Shown here: piece by piece, positions 43,656 through 56,664 of the stretch
Position numbering within the stretch: the stretch's first letter is position 1
Layout: each line of letters opens with the position of its first letter
Assembly: GCA_031308135.1 (NCBI GenBank)
Contig: JAHLJT010003656.1
Span: 52,057,665-52,121,664 of the forward strand
Origin: Acheta domesticus
Taxonomy: Eukaryota; Arthropoda; Insecta; Orthoptera; Gryllidae
Direction: 5' to 3'
DNA length: 64,000 nt
The notes under the pieces: generated by a model
What the model saw: the letters and a program-made list of their open reading frames with translations, nothing else
Told to the model about the DNA's origin: nothing
Databases searched by the model: none
Position numbers and translations under genes: made by a program

Positions 43656-43925
43656 CAAGAGCGTGGCCCCAGCCGCGCCTGCCGGGGGCGTATGCCCCGC
43701 AGTGAACGTGGGTGGGGGGGAGGTGCTTCCCCTCGCTCGGCGCCAGATTGCGCCGTCGCCGCGGCGCGGCGCGTCGTGAGGAAGGCCATTCGGACGGCGC
43801 CTCATCTGCCGCGTTAACGCAGCGGGGGGACGCGCATTCCGCCGCTGAGCGACTTCGCTGACCGCGCGCCCTGCCTCCGGGTTGGACCCGGAGACGCCGA
43901 GGTTCATCTCCGGGCTCCGGGTTAC
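43656..43925. other. GC-rich islet
   Basis: CpG-dense with Arg/Ala-rich frames on the minus strand, abutting the SINE-A head. A GGTTGGACCCGGAG / CTCCGGG pairing is present near the right end. No gene called. Confidence 0.4.
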
Positions 43926-43929
43926 TTTT

Positions 43930-45878
43930 CAAAATCTCCCGGTCGTGTAAAAAATGAAATTAAATATATATTTTTTTCACTTACAAAATTAATCAGTTTT
44001 TAATAACTTTTTTTTGTATTCCAGCATTATAAACGATCTTTTCTGTTGCAAGAAATCGTTCATAATCAGGCGTTTTATGGTACAAATGATGACGTATTAA
44101 CGGCTCTAATGATTGCGTCATCACACATTCAGCTAATCGAAGCGAGAAAATTAGGGGGAGGTAGAGATAAACAGAACAGCCTACCACAGTTTTCTCGCAC
44201 AGATGTCAAATACCCGACACATCACAGGAAAGTTCTTCGCAAATTTACGTTTCATTCTCTTATAAATTTATAATGCTGTCATACACAAAAATAGCGTAAG
44301 CAAATCGTTTATAGTGTTGCTTTATTGGATTTGTACAAATTTTAAAACTAGGTTCTAACGTTGCTCGTTTTCAAAACATGTACTCAGGCAATAAAGCTTA
44401 ACATTATAAACTAATTGCATAAACTACTTTTTCACTTAAAAAAATTAATCTGTGTTTAATAATTTAATTTTATCTAATGTGTTCATAGTAATAACACGAC
44501 ATAAATAAAATTTCGGCTGCGCGGCAAAATCAGAATGCCATCAGTCCAGCATCTCTAGTGGAAAAATAATGTACTTATGTAAGTTGCAAACTGCATACAA
44601 ATTGAGCGTATTCGTCAGACATCTGAAATAGGCGTGATAGAAATATTTATACTCATTATATGTTCTGGGAAAAAATGGGAGCTTTATAAGCAAGAACATC
44701 AGCACGATCATTTTCACAGGGCGTGCTTACTTGAATCCCGAGATCCCATGGCTAAACCAGGCACCTTCTGAATAGTTGTTGTTGTTTAGTACCCGCAAGA
44801 GGACGCAAAGGTAGAACTCGCCACTGTAAGTATCGCCACTGGTTTATTCGGGAGTTACAAGGCGGTGGGTGGACTCGTGGCTTCGTCGGGGCAGGGCTCA
44901 GCACTCACGGGTTGTTGAGGAGAGATTCGTTCCGGCACATTGTGAGTGGGGCTTCATTCTGCTCCGGCACCAACCCGGAAAGTTGGCAGCTCTGAGCTAG
45001 TGAGGTGGCGCTACCCGGGCTCAATTGGTTAGACGCTCTACAAGGACGTTGCCATCATTGTAGTGTATTAACACAACCTGAGGGTCGTATGGATAGCCCG
45101 CCGTGGGGAGAGTTACATTCCTTGTGGTATTATACAAAAGCCATCGCTTCCAAATGAGCGATTGCTCACAAATTTTGCACTAGAATTTTTGAGCCGCTGA
45201 GAAAATTCACAGGGGTTTTGCTATTCCAAAATGTTACATCGTAATTGACTACGCCCCAGACTTTTGGAACTGGCCATGAGAGAATGCGGAGTGCATCTTA
45301 GGCGGAGGCATTTTGTCGGGCGAGGCGAGGCGGGAATGTGGGCGGGGCTGCTTAAGATACATATCCAGGGAGGGAGAGGCGGAAAATCAGCTAGTGGAAG
45401 CATGAGAGACACTGGAACTTCCCCATAACAATCTTTTCTCTTTCCTACATTCTCTTCAAATCACTTATATTAGAGCCAATTTTGATTTCCCTAAACCCAA
45501 AGGATTTCAAATTCCGCGAATTCTCACAGAACCCTTGTAATAACTTCCGAAAAGTATCAACTAAGTCGTTATACATCAACCGCACGACTCGTTTATCTTA
45601 TCGTAGGTCCCGATGAATAATATATTTTGTTTATTTGTAGTCTGGATTTGGAGGATCTGATTTTCGTTGAAAAATCTGCTAATATCTTATCCTATTTCTG
45701 CAAACGCGTCCCCTCTACACAGCATAACTTCATTACACTGATGCTGCCGGGCGGGACTTAATGGCTGTGCCTCCGTAAACGTCATCTAAAATTTTCTGAA
45801 GGAGAAAATTAAAAAAGATATATTTTCCCTCCTTGAGGAGACTTGAGAATGTACTCGTGTGCGTATTTAGGATAATTT

Positions 45879-45880
<2 letters not shown>
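43930..45880. other. No recognised gene; one exon-like frame at 44022-44273
   Basis: After a T-rich tract and TATTCCAG (ending 44021), 84 codons are open to a stop at 44271-44273. The peptide has no domain I recognise, and 3' splice context alone is weak. The rest is unremarkable, with a moderately GC-rich block at 44800-45120. Confidence 0.3.

Positions 45881-45881
<1 letters not shown>

Positions 45882-45918
<37 letters not shown>
45882..45918. repeat. (TA)n microsatellite
   Basis: An uninterrupted run of about 18 TA dinucleotides. Confidence 0.97.
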
Positions 45919-45919
<1 letters not shown>

Positions 45920-45920
<1 letters not shown>

Positions 45921-48025
45921 CTTGAAAATAGATTAAATAATAAGCGATTTAATTTTTTTATAATTAAATCAAATATTTTTCAATACTTTGTATTATTAAA
46001 AACAACTTCAGGATAGTATCATACATTTGGAACTTATTTCTCTTCCGTTTTTTCTGAAGGAATTTCAACTGTGATCATCACACAACATTCCCGGTTATAG
46101 ATAATTTTCTTTTGTGTCAGTGTCTATTTGTTAGGAGTCCAATTGTATGTTCGATGTCTCTATATTGTAAATTTCTCGTCCTTACTTTAACTTTTAAATA
46201 TTTCAATAAAATCCTATTTCTATTCGTATTCTAGTCATCTACTAAAAGAGATACAAATAGTAAATTTAAAGGTGTTAGAAACAAAAATTTGGTGTGAAGT
46301 CAGCTGCAATACCTACAGGAAGAAATATGAGTTTTGAACAGGTGGATTGAGATCATAGTTGGAAATCAAATGTCAAGAGTGTACTACGAAATCGGAAAAA
46401 GTACATGAAACCCACTATGTTTTACTTATTGACTACAGCATGTCAGAGAGTACGTACGCCCTGCAGCCACTGACAGGATTCCTGGAAAAGTTTCCCTCTG
46501 GCCTCGCTTCGCGTCGGCTCTGTGTGCCCAGAACTCTTGAGTGAAATGACAGCCGATTCGTTTGTAGTCGTTCTCAAACTTTGTCATTTTAAATTTCTGA
46601 TTTGTCTGTATTCACGTGCAGTCGTCCATTTCTGACTTATGCATTTATTTTTCTTTTCTTTTTTTTCACACTGTCTTTAATTTACTGGTATGGAAATGGG
46701 AAGATAATTTTAAACTCTGGCGTCCCTTCCCCAAACATCTTATCCTCAGCGTCTTATAAATAGTTAACTCTATAATGTTAAATTTTTTACAGATTTTGCA
46801 ACTTCATGTGTATATTGGCAACACGGCACATTCAGCAATACTGTTACGAAACACGTGCTGTGGGGTAATAATGGAAGGGTTGAAAATCACTTGCGTTTTC
46901 CCCTCAGCGCCGCTCTCTTGCGCGTCTGCAGGCTGAAGTGCAGAAGGCTGTGCATCCGCTTTAGGGAGGGGGCAAGGCGAGGGCGTGGGGTGGGGTGGGG
47001 GTGGCGAAGCTTTCTCCGCAGATAAGGCCGCCCTCAATTTGCGCCAAGGCGTCGCTCTGCTGCGCGGTGCCCTGCACAGCGGAGGGCACCGTTGGGTGCC
47101 TCCCCCCCCCCACACACACACACTCCCGCTCTCCTCAACACGGGAGTGCTCGCAATAGATCTCTGACAGGGCAATTTTGTGTTTGGAAATGACTGCGATG
47201 AATTAGGCGTCTGATATTTCGTCTATTCCTTCATTGTACTTTTATGAGAACGCCTGGCCTTCTATTTTTATCCTTTCGATGGGTCATTTCCCGTGAGCAT
47301 TCTGTAACTCTGTCACTGCGCGATATCTGGGAGATACGTTGTATACACTGGCGCCTGTGCATTGTGAGCTCCTGACGTAAGCGGTAAGTGTCATGATTTT
47401 ATTTTCAGGCGTGTCTAAGACAAGTGTACGATTTAATAGCAATTGCATTGAGAGACATGTACGAACCAAATAAAATACGTATTTCAGTTAATAGAGCTTC
47501 ATATCATTCCCATTCATGAACACTTTCAGCTCTCTCTTAGAGATACATTGCGGGCACTCCCAGGTTAAGAATAAGGCGCTGGTGAGGCCCGCGGTGTACG
47601 TGTTAGGCGGCGGTGAAGCGGAGCCGATTTCGGCCGAAGTTTCGGTCGGCCGCCGTCGGACGTTGGCATCCGATGTGCCCGACGCATTGAAACACGTGAT
47701 GTGCGGAAATGGTCATAGCAACCTCTTTCGAGCGCGACTGCCGGACGAAGATCTCTTTCGTCTGTTCCTTTCCCCCGAAAGCAGCTGGGGAGTCAAGGCC
47801 ATCTGCAATACCAAGACTGACTGCAACGTATGTCGATGGTCTTGAGCTTGCTTTTTGCAAATGTTTAAAGCAAAGAGCTGCGGAATTATTGGGCTATTCG
47901 GAGGATTTCGGGTGCAATATTCGGGTGCTTTTCGGATGAAATAAGTTGGACGATTTCGCTCGCAGTCATCCGAGAGCGACCGACCGATATTTCGGCTGCC
48001 CTGATGGTGAGACCTTAGCCCCTTA
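45920..48025. other. No recognised gene
   Basis: AT-rich to 46860, then a modest GC-rich islet at 46900-47130 with a CCCCCC/CACACA run. A 109-codon plus frame at 47516-47845 has no recognisable domain and is overlapped by minus frames. Confidence 0.4.
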
Positions 48026-48027
48026 TA

Positions 48028-48107
48028 GCTGAAGTCCGAAAACCGGGTAATGTTAGGAGTAGCTACACGGCTAAAGTCCAAAATGTGGCCAATGTTAGGG
48101 GCAGCCG
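48028..48107 (+). repeat. Diverged two-unit tandem duplication, about 41 bp per unit
   Basis: GCTGAAGTCCGAAAACCGGG ... AATGTTAGGAGTAGC is followed by GCTAAAGTCCAAAATGTGGC ... AATGTTAGGGGCAGC. Confidence 0.7.
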
Positions 48108-48109
48108 GT

Positions 48110-50105
48110 TAATACACGCATTAGCCAAACGGTTTGGATGAAGATGTACGAAGGACGATCAACGGATTCTATCGGACTTTATCTATTAAACTTTGTATTA
48201 GCCACAAAACGCTGGCTGTAGTAAGGCTGTGTTCGGTTGTGCGAGTGTGAAGCGTCTCGTGTGTTTGCTAGTGTTATTTTGAATTTTATGTTGTAATGCG
48301 TCCAACAATTACTTGTTTTTAGATTCTCACCTTACGAAGTTCTTTGTAAGAAGAAAAAGTAATGTAATCGTGCGCCGGAAAACGGCGACTTTGTTTACAC
48401 AGCCACGCGGAAAAAAAAGAACAGTTGCAGTATACCTGATCCTTTATACTGTAACAAGGGAACGCATGTTAGTATATGCCCAACCAGGAGCAGTGTTACT
48501 GTTTCGTAACGGAGATTGTTGGAACGAAATGTTGCATCGTGAAGAAAACCTTGTTGCACACCTCTGAATGAACCTTGTCAGAATAACCAGCTACGAGTTG
48601 CATCCGTATCGGAGGAGCAAGCTTCCTATTCGGCATAAGCGTGCACGCTGGTTGGAGGAGCCAGACTACAGTCATGGCGTATCCGGGCGATACTGATACG
48701 GAGCCGGCCTTCCGAGTCGGCGCATAGAGCAATACTGGTTGAAGGATCCAGCCCTCCGTGTTGCCTTATTTAAACATTCCTTATGGGTGTAGCAAGTTAC
48801 TGATCGTTGGCGTATGAAGGAATGGATGTCCATGGGAATGGGTTATGCATAGTACCTGCTATTAATACAATATTCATTATATACTTTTGATCCAACAACA
48901 GATGTATACATTTAACTACAAAACCAGACATTGCAAGATAATATAATTTCACTAAAAAATACTCCAAAGGCCTCAAAAGCGTACATTTTGCAATCTGATT
49001 GTTGTGGGGCTTTATACAAGCATCACTAACATCTGCATTGTTGAATAAATTAAGTTATATATTGTATAAATTAAGTTATATATAATGAATATACCAAAAC
49101 AGCATGTACCTAGAAAAAAATATTATTCAAATACAACATTAAAATATTTATTTAGTTGAGTAAAATGTGTAAACTATAACATAATTAACAATAAAGTGGA
49201 ATATATTGACACAAACTAAACTGCAAACAAATGACAACATAAATTGATGTATGCATGTAATCAGTAATGCTAGTCTGGATTAATAAATACATTAATGATT
49301 AAGCATGTTTTGGGGACCCCTGCTAGTAATTTTTGCAATGAAATGAATTAGCAAATTATATTATCGGCCAAACAAATTTAAATTTAATTAATATTTTTTT
49401 TATAAAAGCACTAAGATTTGTTTAAATTATAGATAAAAATATAGATGAAAATTATTTTCGAAAGTATTTTTGTTTGTTTCTTTTAATATTTCAATTTACA
49501 AATTTAATATTCTTGTTATTTGTTTATATTAATTTTGGTTACCAAGATTCAATACTATTTATAGCTTGGTTATGCTTAGGATGAGTAATTTATTTAGGAA
49601 ATGGCTAACAATACCCTCGTCTATGAGAGTACATAAAGAAATAATTTGGCTCAAAGTTTGTTACTCCAGCAGCAGCAGCAAAGAAGGTTCACTATTACAA
49701 GAAGAAATTCAACAAATGCTGACTAAATACAGAAAACCTGAAAATTGAAGTAAAATTTATCCTGAGCCCCAAAGTAAAAAGAGAAATAGGTGTATGCTTA
49801 CATGCAATAAAGGAAACAAAAAAAATAAATATGTGTAAAAAGTTTGATACTTTCCTATGTTTACGCAACCATACACAAATTTTTGAAAAAAAAAATCTTT
49901 AATGTAAGCAACATTGCTATTGATAAAAAATAAAGACAGGAAAGAATTATGACTCCTTGTTGAATACTGATTTTACATAATGTTCTGCTTTCTTGTTCTA
50001 CATCAGTATGTAAAATAAGTAATCATGAAAATAAACAGTAAATACTGAAATTTCATTTCAAATACTCCGCTAACACTTCCAAGGCAATAATAAAAAAACA
50101 ACTTT
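48110..50105. other. AT-rich stretch, nothing recognised
   Basis: From about 48800 onward it is strongly AT-rich with dense stops. The 60-codon frame 49566-49748 has a Ser run but no domain. Confidence 0.45.
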
Positions 50106-50109
50106 CCTG

Positions 50110-50590
50110 CAATAGTTCCAAAGATTGATCTCAAAATTTTAAAAAATATTGCATGGTTCTATGAGACCCAGGACAACTCAATCCATTCTGACAAATGGTA
50201 TGCCTAACAAAAGAGTTAAATAAATTCCTTTCAAAATAGTTCATAAACACGTCAGCAAATAATGGAGACATGTTTGAACCCACAGCAAGACCCGAGTTTT
50301 TTTTAAAAATTTTGTCATAGTTTGAAAAAATTATCTTCAATGCGCAAGTTCAATATTTTAATTAGATCTATTTTGATTTTAAAAGAAGATTAAGAATTCA
50401 TAATAGTATGTTTTATACAGACATCTTCTTCAGAGGGTGGTATGTTGGTGAATAAATTGTTTGCATCAAAGGAAACTAGTTTGGTATAATTAGGTATCTT
50501 TTTATCTTATTTTTTAATAAGAACAAAAGAATTGTTGAATTTGAACTTGGGGTTAAGTTTCACATGATTAATCCATGATTCTTGGGAGTC
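50110..50590 (-). pseudogene. Penelope-like element RT relic
   Basis: On the minus strand an upstream segment reads LVSFDANNLFTNIPPSEED, close to the conserved LVSFDV-SLFTNIP motif of Penelope-like RTs (coordinates about 50440-50490). A second segment in the same order (50340-50200) reads SGLAVGSNMSPLFADVFM, the counterpart of the G-PMGSPLSP-LAD-FM motif. The YVDD box expected near 50170 has been replaced. The two parts are separated by stops and frameshifts. Penelope-like elements use a telomerase-related RT; this copy is dead. Confidence 0.72.
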
Positions 50591-51125
50591 CATTGAATTT
50601 CTAAAAATTATATACTGTTCATCCCAGCATCACATCCACTCTAATTGTTCACCTAAGCTAGTTTTTCATCATATACCAATTAAACACAATCGCCCACTAT
50701 CCTCATTGTAGAATCACCAAAGCCAAGACAAGATTCCCGAAACATGTGTATGGCTAATAATTAATACAAATCACTGCTTGCCAATTTTTAATTTTAACAG
50801 ATAGCCACAAATACTGGCTAATGACAAATACTTACATGATTATATTAGATGTTTCACAACTTTTAACAATTTTTTAACACTTTTACAAGATAATAATTTT
50901 GTTAAAATTTATATGCAGTATCATCGATAAGTATAATATATTTATCAAGATGTAATGAAAAATTAGTCTGTGGACTTTGTCTTATTGCAATTTGCCAGCT
51001 CTGTTTTTTTTCTTTGTAAACTACAAGCTCTGTTGCCTCCTCCTCCTAAACATTAACAAACAAGAATGACTAATGTCATGACAAAATCACATATCATTTT
51101 GTCATCTAAGCACAGATTTGATAAA
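50591..51125. other. AT-rich, contains a conserved-looking AAGATTCCCGAAAC motif
   Basis: The 14-mer AAGATTCCCGAAAC at 50731-50744 recurs in inverse orientation at 53587-53600. Otherwise nothing recognised. Confidence 0.45.
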
Positions 51126-51129
51126 TACA

Positions 51130-51430
51130 GTTTTCTTAACATTTAATTTTAATTCATTTATTGACAAGCAACTTTAAAATCATTTGAAAGATTCAGTCAT
51201 TAGTTTCTACATGAAAAAAGAATTTGCTCACTGCTTATTAATGTTGTATCATCTGCATAAGAAATTACAGAAAAATCAGAGGAGTTTGGAATAACGTTAA
51301 CATATATATTACTCCTAGCAAAGGTCCAAGCACAGATCCTTGTAGCAGAACCTGACAGTTAATAGCAGTTGTCACTAAAAAAATTGAACCATTAATGACT
51401 ATATATTTTGTGAATGTAAATAATAGGTAC
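51130..51430 (-). pseudogene. Decayed non-LTR RT relic
   Basis: The minus strand has INGSIFL, then QGSVLGPLL (motif B, lacking the VP before Q) and, after a frameshift, ISYADDTT (motif C), followed by LSINELKLNVKKT, the post-motif C pattern. Stops interrupt all frames. It is similar to the CR1/jockey-superfamily type, more decayed than 37430-38131. Confidence 0.6.
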
Positions 51431-51434
51431 AGTA

Positions 51435-53690
51435 GTATCACAGAAGTCCATGTTGTAAATTAGCAGTCACCTTCTAATACATTATCACAATCTTGATCTT
51501 GTAGGCAATAGACATTCATAGTATCTGCAACAATCAACAGTAAAGAATAAAATTAACACAATAGTACCTCCCCACAACAGTATTTGAAAATATAATTAAA
51601 AAGTAAATAGAAAGGGTTTAGAGCAGAAACTTTTTGTAGGTCTACATGACAATTTGTTTGAATATTCACAAAACACGTGACACTTTAGCCTCAATTTCAA
51701 CAATGAAAATTCTGAATATTTATCGTACATAAGAAAACACTTTTAAATGACTTCTGATTGAGTTCACAGAAGTATATATTTTTTTGGTACAGTATCAATG
51801 GAAAACCACTCTTCTATAAATATATTATGGAATAATGTTTCATAAACTTGATGGAATAGTGAGCATTAAGAAGAAATTCACACTACCCAGAGAAAATTTG
51901 AAGTACATCCTGAATCATCTACAAGCCTACCACATATCTTTGGGATTATGCATAACACTGGGAACCCCTAATTTGTGTGATTTTAAGTTATGCCTAGTTA
52001 AACTTCACAACATTCAATTATTCAATTTCTAATTGACATTAATGACACTTTGAGACCATGTTAAAAATATGTCATAAGATTGGTAAAGCATTAAACTTTA
52101 TTGTAAACAGTACAATTGCAATGCCCAATTGTGTATTAAAAACTAATCATATAACTTATTCTTTAATAGTACTTTTTTTAAAACAATTAACCAAGTCCTT
52201 TGCAGGGAATTCAATGTTTATTTATTTATTTGGTAAAAAAACAGTAAAAAATGTATGTGATGCCTGAGGGAGGATATTACCTGCACGTTTTCTTGAATGC
52301 AAAATAAGAGTTTGGAAACTGAGTTCTCTATAAATACTTGAACACAATGGCATTTGAATTTCTTATATAGCTTAAACGACAAATATTAATTAATGTTTAA
52401 TGTATTTCATATAGTCATTTTAATAATAATAATAATAAAGAAACAAATACAGAAAAAGTGAAAAAAACATAAAATATTAAAAAAATATTTCCAATTATAA
52501 TGCATTAAATTCATTAAATTATCCTTTATTTTAAAGCAACATGACATTGACTATGTCAACAATATAATATTATTTGTAAGAATTGTTGATCATCACTAAT
52601 AATTTATCATAACAAATTTGTTTTTGTAAATTATAACCAAGTAGAAAACTTGAAGAAATTCACCAACATATGCATACAATTATTTTAACTGGTGATGTAA
52701 AATTATTTGGTTTATCATGTTCAACACAGGCTTTTTGGGGAATTTTACAATTAATTTACTGGTAACTTTGATTAATAGGGCTTAGTAACCTAAAAACATG
52801 CATTTCTGGGTAGGCATATATACATACCTTCAAAATGTTGATCCATTCCATTGTGGCACCACCTTCGAAGGGCACCACTCTCTGACAAACTGTTGTCATT
52901 GCATTCAATGCAGCATATTAGCTGCATTCTAGAAAGAGAACTCTTGTTCGAAAAATGAAATACGAAGCATTACAAAGTTAATGGTCACCTAATTCGAATA
53001 TTCCGTTCACGCCCAATGAATAGTCTTTCGCATCAATACGTAATTCTGGCTCTGGAGTCTACTAAAAAATTACCACCAGCTATGTAATCCACACTAATAA
53101 ATAGGGCCTTCCCTTATAATACTCTCTGCTGGACAAACACGAGCAACATATAAGCGCGGGAACCAGGCGGGAACTGGGCAGATTTTTTACCCCCCTCCAG
53201 GTGCCCCGCTCCCACGCACTTGTCACAGCGACATTACGCTGAATGCCGCTGTGTCCAGGAGAAGTCCACATGCCCTTATAACAAGGAGATCTGTGCGGAA
53301 ACATACAGGTATCCGTACACTGCAACATAAACCGCTCAACAATCACGAGCATAATAGTTCAACAAGCGGGATTTTTATTTTACTTATTGATATTTGTTGA
53401 TCTTACTCGGTATATGTCTCACGAAGCAATGTTTCCATTTGGTGCATCAAGGTTTAGTTCAACTATTGAAACCTTGTTGTGATTTATGGTCTCTTTTTTT
53501 CAGTGCATGGATTATGTAAAAGAAACAACCTTTTTGTCATATTATATTTTGTCATATTTATTGATAAAAACGTTTCCATGCCCAACGTTTCGGGAATCTT
53601 CCTGTTAGGAGATGTCAAAAACACAATTCATTAACATTAACTTTATCTGTTCAATATTTAAAATATTAAATTCAATCCAAATCTCACTAT
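51435..53690. other. AT-rich stretch, nothing recognised
   Basis: Very AT-rich to about 52800, with a short AAT triplet run at 52420-52440. 53080-53350 is more GC-rich and non-coding in appearance. The 14-mer noted above lies at 53587-53600, beside CCAACGTTTCGG. Confidence 0.4.
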
Positions 53691-53694
53691 GTAT

Positions 53695-54400
53695 TTATTC
53701 AATCATTAAAATGAAAATGAGACAAATGGGGGCAAATGTAAGTAAGCTGTTTATTATTTCAAAAGTAATCGTCATTACTATTTATATATTTATCCCACTG
53801 TGAGACAAAATGCCTTTATAGAAACATTTTCGCAGTTGCCTACTGGACACTGATTGTACCTAGGCGTGCACCTCTTGGTCCGAAGCAAATCGACGGTCAT
53901 GAATATCTTCAGGGCTGCAAAAGTTTGAAAATCGCATGGGGATAGATCTGGATTTTATGTAGGATGCGTGAACTTCCCAGCGAAACTTCTGCATCATAAA
54001 CGAAATAACCTTGGGATCTTGTGGGTGGGAATTATCGTGTAACAGAATGATGTTGTTTCTCAACATTCTTCGGCATTTGGACTTGATGGCGCGCTTCAAT
54101 TTTTGCAGATTCCGCCATGTTCATCACATACACAACAGATATTCTTGCATCCATTTCACCTTCTGACACTCCTTGCACTGTCAAAAACTTACTACAGCTC
54201 ACTGTTCCTTTTGTACGGCCTCCTTAGTGATGCCGGACGTGACCTCACTTCAAGCACGTTTAACAGACAAGCGGCAGAACGGTGAACGTTCCTTCCTGAT
54301 TCCCAATAGAGGGCACTTTTATGCACTCATTTATCAGTTTACCAACGTCCACGCAATGCTCGTTATATAGACTGTCTCGTTTTCTTTTGACTGAGCCCAA
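53695..54400 (-). mobile_element. Internally deleted mariner-like element
   Basis: On the minus strand, from 54400, an end with AAAGAAAACGAGACA is followed by a 5' leader and ATG near 54130. After a deletion comes the C-terminal half of a mariner transposase (54099-53860): KRAIKSK, ILLHDNSHP (second catalytic Asp region), then, with frameshifts, RRFASDQEV, and further down WDKYINSNDDYFE. The other end, AAAATGAAAATGAGACA near 53708-53724, matches the first in inverse orientation. The HTH domain and first catalytic Asp are lost, so the copy is non-autonomous. Confidence 0.75.
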
Positions 54401-54404
54401 TATA

Positions 54405-55980
54405 ATACTAAAAAATATTAAACATTTTCGTCAAACCTTTCATTACTTTTTAATTTACAAATAATTTTACTCAAAAATCACAAATATGTTTTTCTACTTC
54501 TGTACGAATAATAAATGTAAGGCTCCCCTTCTTGCATTAATTCTATAAATATAATGATGTTCATCAATTTACATTGTCGTGTATATTATTTTCCATTACG
54601 AAGTCTGACTTCACTCGTAGCTAACCTGAAAGACTTAATGAGTGCTGCTGTCTCTCCTGCACATTGCAAAGTGGAGTGAAAGACGCGACGTCCGATTGTC
54701 TATTCCGGTGTTACACCACATTGTACCGTGACGTGGACACAACAGCTACCAAAAAGGAGTTGGCTTCAAGGGAAGCCAGGCCTCAACATGTAATACACAT
54801 AAATAATGTACAAAGACAATGTAAATTGCGGAGCATCGCTATATTTACGGAATATTTATAGAAATCGAGTGCCAACCCATTCACAAGAGCAGCGTTCGTG
54901 CAAAGAGCGCCTTCCGGTCTTCCATGAGCGCTCGCCACGCGGCCCTCGGCTGTTTTCCTAGAATTCGGAGCTCTACTCTGCAAGAGGCAGCCACTACACT
55001 GGGGTGCTAAACATACAATCCCTTGGAAGTTGCTTGTTTGTTGATTAGTTTCCGAACTAAATCAGAAATTTGTATTGATTGACAATATTTATCTACTGTT
55101 TTCTTCTGGTAAGGATATGTCATGTCAGACTCTGTTCAATAGAAAAGCACGTGAATATGTCATTGAACTATCGTCGTCGTTTGGGTGTGAATTTCATTGT
55201 GAAGAAGTCCAGAGCGCGTATTAATCATGTAATGTGCTGTTTTGGACCCGTTCTCTTTTTGTACAGAAACTGGAAGAACCTAAAAGCTCATTAAGCACTT
55301 AGCATAGATGTTGTTCGTTCATTTTTCAGAGTTTATTCACGAAGTATTTCTATCACAGTAAAAACAGATTTATTTTCTACATTCACACCGTTGTAGATAT
55401 TCATTGGGGTGCGAACACATTTAAATTATAAACCTTTACACGAACACATTTGTTGTTTACATGTATTCATGGCGTTGAATATCTGTTAAAAACAAAATAA
55501 AGATCCACGAGTAAGAACATAATATGAAGATAAATAACAAACGGCCAATTTTCTGGTTATGACTTGGCTGTACGTCATGTTAGATTCATCAACTTGAGCT
55601 GATGGTTTTTTTCATGGTTCCTTTATTGTAGTATTTTTCTTCGTGTAGCTCCTTAGCCTAGTAATGTATATGAAGGAGCTATAGTGGTGGTGCATAGAAC
55701 CAACACGCATTTGAAGTCGAGGAACAAGGGAAGAAAACAAATGGCTGTTTTGCGAGAAGATAACGTTTTCTCCGCACAACGCCTGCAACGTAGGCAACCC
55801 CCGTTGCAGTAGAGTGCGTTTGGCTGCCTCCCGGATAGAGGAATTTGAGATAGAAAGAGAATGTAAGACTCTACAGCAAATATCCGAATTTCCCAATGGG
55901 AATTCGTCGCAGCCGGAAAGATGGGTATCTGCAAAATTTATTTTCTCGTTACCGCTTACACAGTAAAAAGTTATGAACGC
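54405..55980. other. No recognised gene
   Basis: Short frames on both strands, no domain, repeat or splice structure recognised. Confidence 0.4.
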
Positions 55981-55984
55981 TGCG

Positions 55985-56290
55985 CCAAGAAAAACCGGCA
56001 AATTTTCGGCAGAAACCCTATTGTCGTATCCTGGTAACGAAAAAGGGGATAAATCCAGTTGCTGAAAATATAAAAAAATCCTCTAACACATAGTGTTTGT
56101 AGGACCTTGATAACGAAAAATCGAATGACGGCAAAACATCTGTCTGTCCTTCCGTCCGTCCGAAATTTTGACAAGAGATTGCCCGCATTTTTCTATTACT
56201 TCTTAACAATTTTAAAAAGTAATGTATGTGTATCATGTGATCGCTTTATTCTTCATGAGAAATTCTTGAAGCTTTCAATAAATATCTGGT
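55985..56290 (-). repeat. Dispersed repeat family R1, reverse copy
   Basis: Contains TCCGTCCGTCCG (56154-56162 region), CAAAACATCTGTCTG, AAAAATCGAATGACGG and TTGTAGGACCTTGATAACG, the reverse complement of the R1 core at 270-420. Diverged. Confidence 0.6.
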
Positions 56291-56429
56291 ACGAGGGGAA
56301 AAAAGAAACGCTCTGATTGAGTACTTATGGCGATCTTTTTCTAAATAAACAGTACTTTTAAGAAGTCTAATTGCCACTTCATAATGACTTCTCTTAAGCA
56401 GCGAGGCACAAAAGTAATCCGTGCGAAGT

Positions 56430-56660
56430 GTGATTCTGCTTCGCCCTTTCGCGTTCGCGGGGCAAAAACCAGCGGGCAATCCGGGCGGAGCGAGAAGGTT
56501 AAACGGCGCCCAAGGAGACAAAGCCCGCGCCCGTTGCCCTGGAGATAATCTCCCGCCGCCGCCGCCGCATCCGAGAGACAGCTGCGAGTCGCCGCGCGCG
56601 CAGAGGCCATCACGCAGAGCGCGCAGCTGTTTCGTGGACGCTCGCATGCCCTGCCCGCGG
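56430..56660. other. GC-rich islet
   Basis: CpG-dense with a short CCG tract near 56555. It ends where a SINE-A copy begins. Confidence 0.45.
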
Positions 56661-56664
56661 CGAG

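Noticed and set aside
44790..45110. Second solo LTR
   Set aside because: TGTTG start seen, but no matching CAACA end with a 5-bp duplication could be found.
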